Positions 60,563 to 64,000 of a stretch of 64,000 nucleotides of DNA are shown here, one piece after another. The position numbers and the translations under genes are program-made. The stretch's first letter is position 1. The number at the start of each line of letters is the position of its first letter. This DNA comes from Herbaspirillum huttiense (GTDB lineage: Bacteria > Pseudomonadota > Gammaproteobacteria > Burkholderiales > Burkholderiaceae_D). The stretch is from NCBI RefSeq assembly GCF_004367745.1, contig NZ_CP037993.1, forward strand, positions 3,844,001 to 3,908,000, read 5' to 3'. Below the pieces are notes generated by a model, which was not told where the DNA came from, ran no database searches, and saw nothing but the letters and a program-made list of their open reading frames with translations.

Positions 60563-61735
60563 ATGAACAGATTCACTTTCGCGCTGCCCCATGGCGTATT
60601 TGCTGTCGCATTTTCCCTGCTTGCCGCAGCTGCGCCGGCCCACGCCGCCGAGCCCATCCGCATCGGCGTGGCGGTCGGGCTATCGGGTGCAAACAGCGTG
60701 GTGGCACCGGCCGTAGTGCAGTCCTCGCAACTGGCGGTCGATGAAATCAACGCCGCGGGCGGCATCATGGGACGCAAGCTGGAGCTGGAAATCGTCGATG
60801 ACGCCTCCGGCGCAGTGGGCGCGCAGAAAGCTTTCGATACGCTGGTGTTCCAAAAGAGGGTCAACGCCGTCATCGCCATGGAAACCAGCGCCGCACGCAA
60901 TGCCGCGCTGCCGGTGATCAGCCGCGGCAAGGTACCTTACATCTACACGTCCTTCTACGAGGGTCGCTCGTGCAATAAATGGATGTACGCCAACGGCTGG
61001 GTGCCGGAGCAACAGGTGGCGCCGGTAGTGGATTACTTCAGCAAGTCCATGAATGCCAAGACCTTCTTCCTGGTCGGCAGCGACTACGCCTTTGGCCGAG
61101 GCATGCTGGAATTCACCAAGAAGTACATCGAGCAGAAAGGCGGCAAGGTCGTCGGCGAAGAATACCTGCCCATCGACGGCAGCGACTGGACCACGGTAGT
61201 TTCCAAGATCCGTGCCAGCAAGCCGGACGCCCTGATCAGCGCCACCGCCGGCGGCGCACCCAATGTGTCGCTGGCGAAGCAGCTCAAGGGAGCCGGTCTG
61301 ACGCTACCCTACGGCAACCTCGCCATTGACGAGGGTACCGCCAGGACCATGGGCGATGCCGCCACCGGGCTCTACATGTCGGCTTCTTACCTGACCAGCA
61401 TCGATACGGCGGAAAACAGGAAATTCATGGACGCGCTGAAGAAAAAATTCGGCGCCGACCTGAAGACCCCCAATGAATTGTCCGAGCCCCAGTACGAAGC
61501 CTTCTATCTGTACAAGGCCGCCGTCGAGAAAGCCGGATCGACTGACAGCGACAAGGTGAGCAAGGCGCTCGGCGAAGTGTCGTTCAACGGTCCGCGTGGC
61601 ACGGTGGCGATGAACAAGAGCCATCATGCGCCGCTTTCCATGCGCCTGGGCCAGGTGCAGGCCGACGGATCGATCCGTATTCTGGAGACCTTCGCCAGCG
61701 TCGACCCCGGCAACCAGTGCCCGAGCGTCAAGTGA
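60563..61735 (+). CDS. Branched-chain/amide-type ABC substrate-binding protein
   Basis: Periplasmic binding protein (peripla_BP_6 fold), 390 aa. Signal peptide to about residue 28 (AHA-AEP). Mature start IRIGVAVGLSGANSVVAPAVVQSSQLAVDEINAAGGIMGRKLELEIVDD-type pattern is that of LivJ/AmiC/UrtA proteins. GAGGAG lies 6 bases before ATG 60563; ATG 60560 is 3 bases away and less likely. The nitrilase next to it favours an amide or nitrile ligand. Confidence 0.9.
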   Translation: MNRFTFALPHGVFAVAFSLLAAAAPAHAAEPIRIGVAVGLSGANSVVAPAVVQSSQLAVDEINAAGGIMGRKLELEIVDDASGAVGAQKAFDTLVFQKRVNAVIAMETSAARNAALPVISRGKVPYIYTSFYEGRSCNKWMYANGWVPEQQVAPVVDYFSKSMNAKTFFLVGSDYAFGRGMLEFTKKYIEQKGGKVVGEEYLPIDGSDWTTVVSKIRASKPDALISATAGGAPNVSLAKQLKGAGLTLPYGNLAIDEGTARTMGDAATGLYMSASYLTSIDTAENRKFMDALKKKFGADLKTPNELSEPQYEAFYLYKAAVEKAGSTDSDKVSKALGEVSFNGPRGTVAMNKSHHAPLSMRLGQVQADGSIRILETFASVDPGNQCPSVK

Positions 61736-61817
61736 TGGCGGCAGGCAGGACCGCTTTGCGATAACAACGCCGCCGCGGCCATGACCGCGGCGGCCTGAGA
61801 AACGAGAGGAGAGCGCC

Positions 61818-62651
61818 ATGGCGCTATTGCTGGATATGCTGACGACGGCCGCGATGCTGTTCGTCGTCACCGCCGGACTGATGATGATCTTCGGTGTCAT
61901 GAAGATCGTCAATTTCGCCCACGGGGCCTTGCTGACCTTGGGCGGTTACGCCAGTTACGTAACCACGCGTCTGCAGCTCGATCCCTGGCTGGGATGGCCG
62001 CTGGCGCTGGTAGCCGGTATCGCCGTGGGCATGCTGGTCGAAGGCATGATCGTTCGCCGCCTGTACAAGCGGCCGCTGGACGCCATCCTGGCGACATGGG
62101 GACTGAGCATCGTGATTGGCCAACTGATCGTGATGGCCTTCGGTCGCGAGGTGCAGTTCGTCAACGCACCGCTGACCGGGACCTGGAACATCCTCGGCGT
62201 CGACTACTCCGCCTACCGCCTGTTGCTGGTGCCGCTGGCGCTGGGCATCTGCCTGCTGCTCACGGCGCTGCTCAACGGTACGGATTTCGGCGTGCGTACC
62301 CGCGCAGTGATCATGAATGAGGAACTGGCCAGCAGCCTGGGCATCCATTCCGGCCGCGTACGTTTCGTCACCTTCAGCCTGGGTGCCGGACTGGGCACAC
62401 TGGCCGGCGCGATGATCACGCCGCTCTCCAGCGTCGACCCCAATATGGGACTGCCCTGGCTGATCAGTGCCTTCATGCTGGTGATGATCTCCGGCCACTC
62501 CATCCTGAGCCTGCTGCTGGCCTGCATGGTATTCGGTGCTGCGCAGGTGCTGGTCAGCACCTACGCCAATCCTGTGCTCGGCGGTCTCACCATCGCCGTC
62601 CTCGCTGCAGTGACCTTGCGTATCCGACCGAAGGGGCTGGCCCGTGCGTAA
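61818..62651 (+). CDS. Branched-chain amino-acid/amide ABC permease LivH-like
   Basis: Inner-membrane permease, 277 aa, about eight hydrophobic segments. Conserved opening LFVVTAGLMMIFGVMKIVNFAHG (LivH), the RRLYKRPLDAILATWG loop and SLGIHSGRVRFVTFSLGAGLGTLAG coupling element. GAGGAGAG precedes ATG 61818. The stop overlaps the start of the next gene by 8 bases. Confidence 0.92.
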   Translation: MALLLDMLTTAAMLFVVTAGLMMIFGVMKIVNFAHGALLTLGGYASYVTTRLQLDPWLGWPLALVAGIAVGMLVEGMIVRRLYKRPLDAILATWGLSIVIGQLIVMAFGREVQFVNAPLTGTWNILGVDYSAYRLLLVPLALGICLLLTALLNGTDFGVRTRAVIMNEELASSLGIHSGRVRFVTFSLGAGLGTLAGAMITPLSSVDPNMGLPWLISAFMLVMISGHSILSLLLACMVFGAAQVLVSTYANPVLGGLTIAVLAAVTLRIRPKGLARA

Positions 62652-64000
62652 CTCCTCTCATTCTTCCGCCGCACCTTCCTCACGGGCAGGTGCCGCACGC
62701 GTACGCCATTCTCTGCGCAGCGTCTTGCTGTTCGTCGGTGTGGGCCTGCTGTTGCTGGCTGCCGGGCCGTGGATCTTCGACACCTACCTGCAAAACATCC
62801 TCATCAAGGCCTATTTCATGGCCATCGTTGCGATGACCGTCGATATTCTGTGGGGCTATACCGGCTACCTCACGTTCGGCCAGTCGGCTTTTTTCGGAAT
62901 CGGTGCCTATGCCGCCGGACTGGTGTTCACGCATGGCGGCTTCAGCCCTGTCACGGTCATGCTGGCAATCGGCACCACCATCGCCGCCGCAGCAGCGGTG
63001 GCGGCGCTGGCCGGATGGCTGTCGTTCTATCGCGGTGCGTCGCCGTTCTTCGCCACCGTGATTTCGCTGGTGTTGCCCATCGTGCTGACCCAGCTGCTGC
63101 TGTCGGGTGGCAGCTGGACCGGCTCCAGTTCCGGGCTGACCGGTTATGACAGCTTCGATTTTTCCCTCGACGCCTGGTATTGGATCTCGGGCGGCATGCT
63201 GGCAGTGGCTGCGCTGGCCGGCTGCTTGCTGGTGCGCTCCGATGCCGGCCGCCTGCTCGCCGCCATCCGCGACAATGAGCAGCGCTGCAGCTATCTGGGC
63301 ATCAACACCTCGCTGGTGAAAATTACGCTGCTGGTGGCCATGGCAGTACTGGCCGGTCTGGCCGGATTCGGCTACGGCGCTTTCAGTGGCGTGGTCGCAC
63401 CCGAGCTGGCCGGCTTCGCGCTGGGCACGGAATTCATCATCTGGGTCGCGCTGGGCGGGCGCGGCAGCCTGTGGGGACCACTGATCGGTGCCGTATTGAT
63501 CAACGTTGCCACCGCCTATCTCAGCAGCAGCATGCCCTTTGCCTGGCAATTGATCCTGGGCGCAGCGTTCATCCTGGTGATCGTACTGCTGCCCCAGGGC
63601 CTGGTGCCGCTGCTGTTGCGCCCCCTTGGCCTGGGCCGCGCAAGCGCGCATCAGCCGGGCCTGGAAGAATGTGCCGGCGTGACCGGCGGCGATGCGCAGG
63701 CGGAGGCGATCCGCATGCAGGGAGTGGCCCGCCACTTCGGCCCGCTGAAGGTGCTGCGCGGCATCGACTTCGCCGCCCGTGCCGGCGAGCTGGTCGGGCT
63801 GATTGGTCCCAATGGAGCCGGCAAGACTACGCTGATGCGCTGCATGAGCGATGGTGCCGAGCGCAGCGCCGGCAGCATCGCGCTGTGCGGCAGCGACATC
63901 GGCCAATTGCCGCCGGAGGACTGCGTCAGCCTCGGGCTGGGACGCAAGTTCCAGAACGCCAATATCTTCGACACACTGACCGTGGCGCAATGCCTGCGCA
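62644..64000 (+). CDS. LivM-LivG fusion: ABC permease and ATPase in one chain (partial)
   Basis: Open to the right edge, at least 452 residues, starting at GTG 62644, which overlaps the LivH stop by 8 bases. Residues about 20-325 are a LivM permease (MAIVAMTVDILWGYTGYLTFGQSAFFGIGAYA; EFIIWVALGGRGSLWGPLIGA). A linker of 30 residues leads, with no stop or frame break, to a LivG ATPase: QGVARHFGPLKVLRGIDF, Walker A GPNGAGKTT near 388-396, and the Q-loop KFQNANIFDTLTV. The ATPase C-terminus is missing only because the window ends. Urea/amide-type importers sometimes use this fused form. Confidence 0.9.
   Translation, partial: MRNSSHSSAAPSSRAGAARVRHSLRSVLLFVGVGLLLLAAGPWIFDTYLQNILIKAYFMAIVAMTVDILWGYTGYLTFGQSAFFGIGAYAAGLVFTHGGFSPVTVMLAIGTTIAAAAAVAALAGWLSFYRGASPFFATVISLVLPIVLTQLLLSGGSWTGSSSGLTGYDSFDFSLDAWYWISGGMLAVAALAGCLLVRSDAGRLLAAIRDNEQRCSYLGINTSLVKITLLVAMAVLAGLAGFGYGAFSGVVAPELAGFALGTEFIIWVALGGRGSLWGPLIGAVLINVATAYLSSSMPFAWQLILGAAFILVIVLLPQGLVPLLLRPLGLGRASAHQPGLEECAGVTGGDAQAEAIRMQGVARHFGPLKVLRGIDFAARAGELVGLIGPNGAGKTTLMRCMSDGAERSAGSIALCGSDIGQLPPEDCVSLGLGRKFQNANIFDTLTVAQCLR

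Overview
The window is a gene-dense, high-GC chromosomal stretch that looks like a Betaproteobacterium of the Burkholderiales, most like Herbaspirillum or a close Oxalobacteraceae relative. That placement is inferred from gene content and codon use (several TTT/Bug-type transporter genes, a DctBD-KgtP-MaeB C4-acid block, a PenR-type regulator beside a class A beta-lactamase, type 2 PyrF, MASE2-GGDEF); no rRNA marker is present. I see no tRNA, rRNA, CRISPR array, insertion sequence or prophage.

Layout. 1-2.3 kb: NMT1/sulfonate-type ABC transporter, minus strand, cut by the left edge. 2.5-6.7 kb: an SDR protein, an NAD(P)H:2Fe-2S flavin reductase, a strong promoter/mini-ORF/terminator unit, an argD-type aminotransferase and an NlpC/P60 lipoprotein. 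6.7-20.4 kb: a large divergent sugar-acid catabolic locus. The left arm is GntR regulator, Ldh-family dehydrogenase and tripartite TctABC uptake; the right arm is an IlvD/Edd sugar-acid dehydratase, a D-2-hydroxyacid dehydrogenase and a MalK/E/F/G-type sugar ABC importer. The 1-kb gap between the arms carries two perfect GntR-type palindromes. 20.7-30 kb: an orphan methyltransferase, a three-subunit FAD/3Fe-4S/cytochrome c periplasmic dehydrogenase, a dienelactone hydrolase, a DUF898 plus M48 peptidase pair and an HD-GYP protein. 30.4-35.7 kb: an unannotated 49-aa gene, a LysR/beta-lactamase divergent pair, a hydratase, a MerR/aldo-keto reductase pair with a classic 19-bp-spacer promoter, and a beta carbonic anhydrase.

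36-45.2 kb: a three-lipoprotein CsgG/DUF4810/DUF799 operon, then DctD, DctB, a KgtP-like permease and malic enzyme. The permease has a sigma-54 promoter, an IHF site and an inverted upstream element, which fits control by the adjacent DctBD pair. 45.6-52.6 kb: thiL, pgpA, a CinA C-terminal-type amidohydrolase, pyrF, a lemA/TPM/TPM/Gly-rich operon and dacB. 53-58.3 kb: a MASE2-GGDEF diguanylate cyclase, a 60-aa membrane protein, and a magnesium P-type ATPase behind a long leader containing a Cys-rich micro-ORF. 58.3-59.5 kb: a small lower-GC island of hypothetical genes. 59.4-64 kb: a nitrilase and branched-chain/amide-type ABC operon led by a promoter plus an intrinsic terminator placed before the first gene (likely attenuation), ending in a LivM-LivG fusion gene cut by the right edge.
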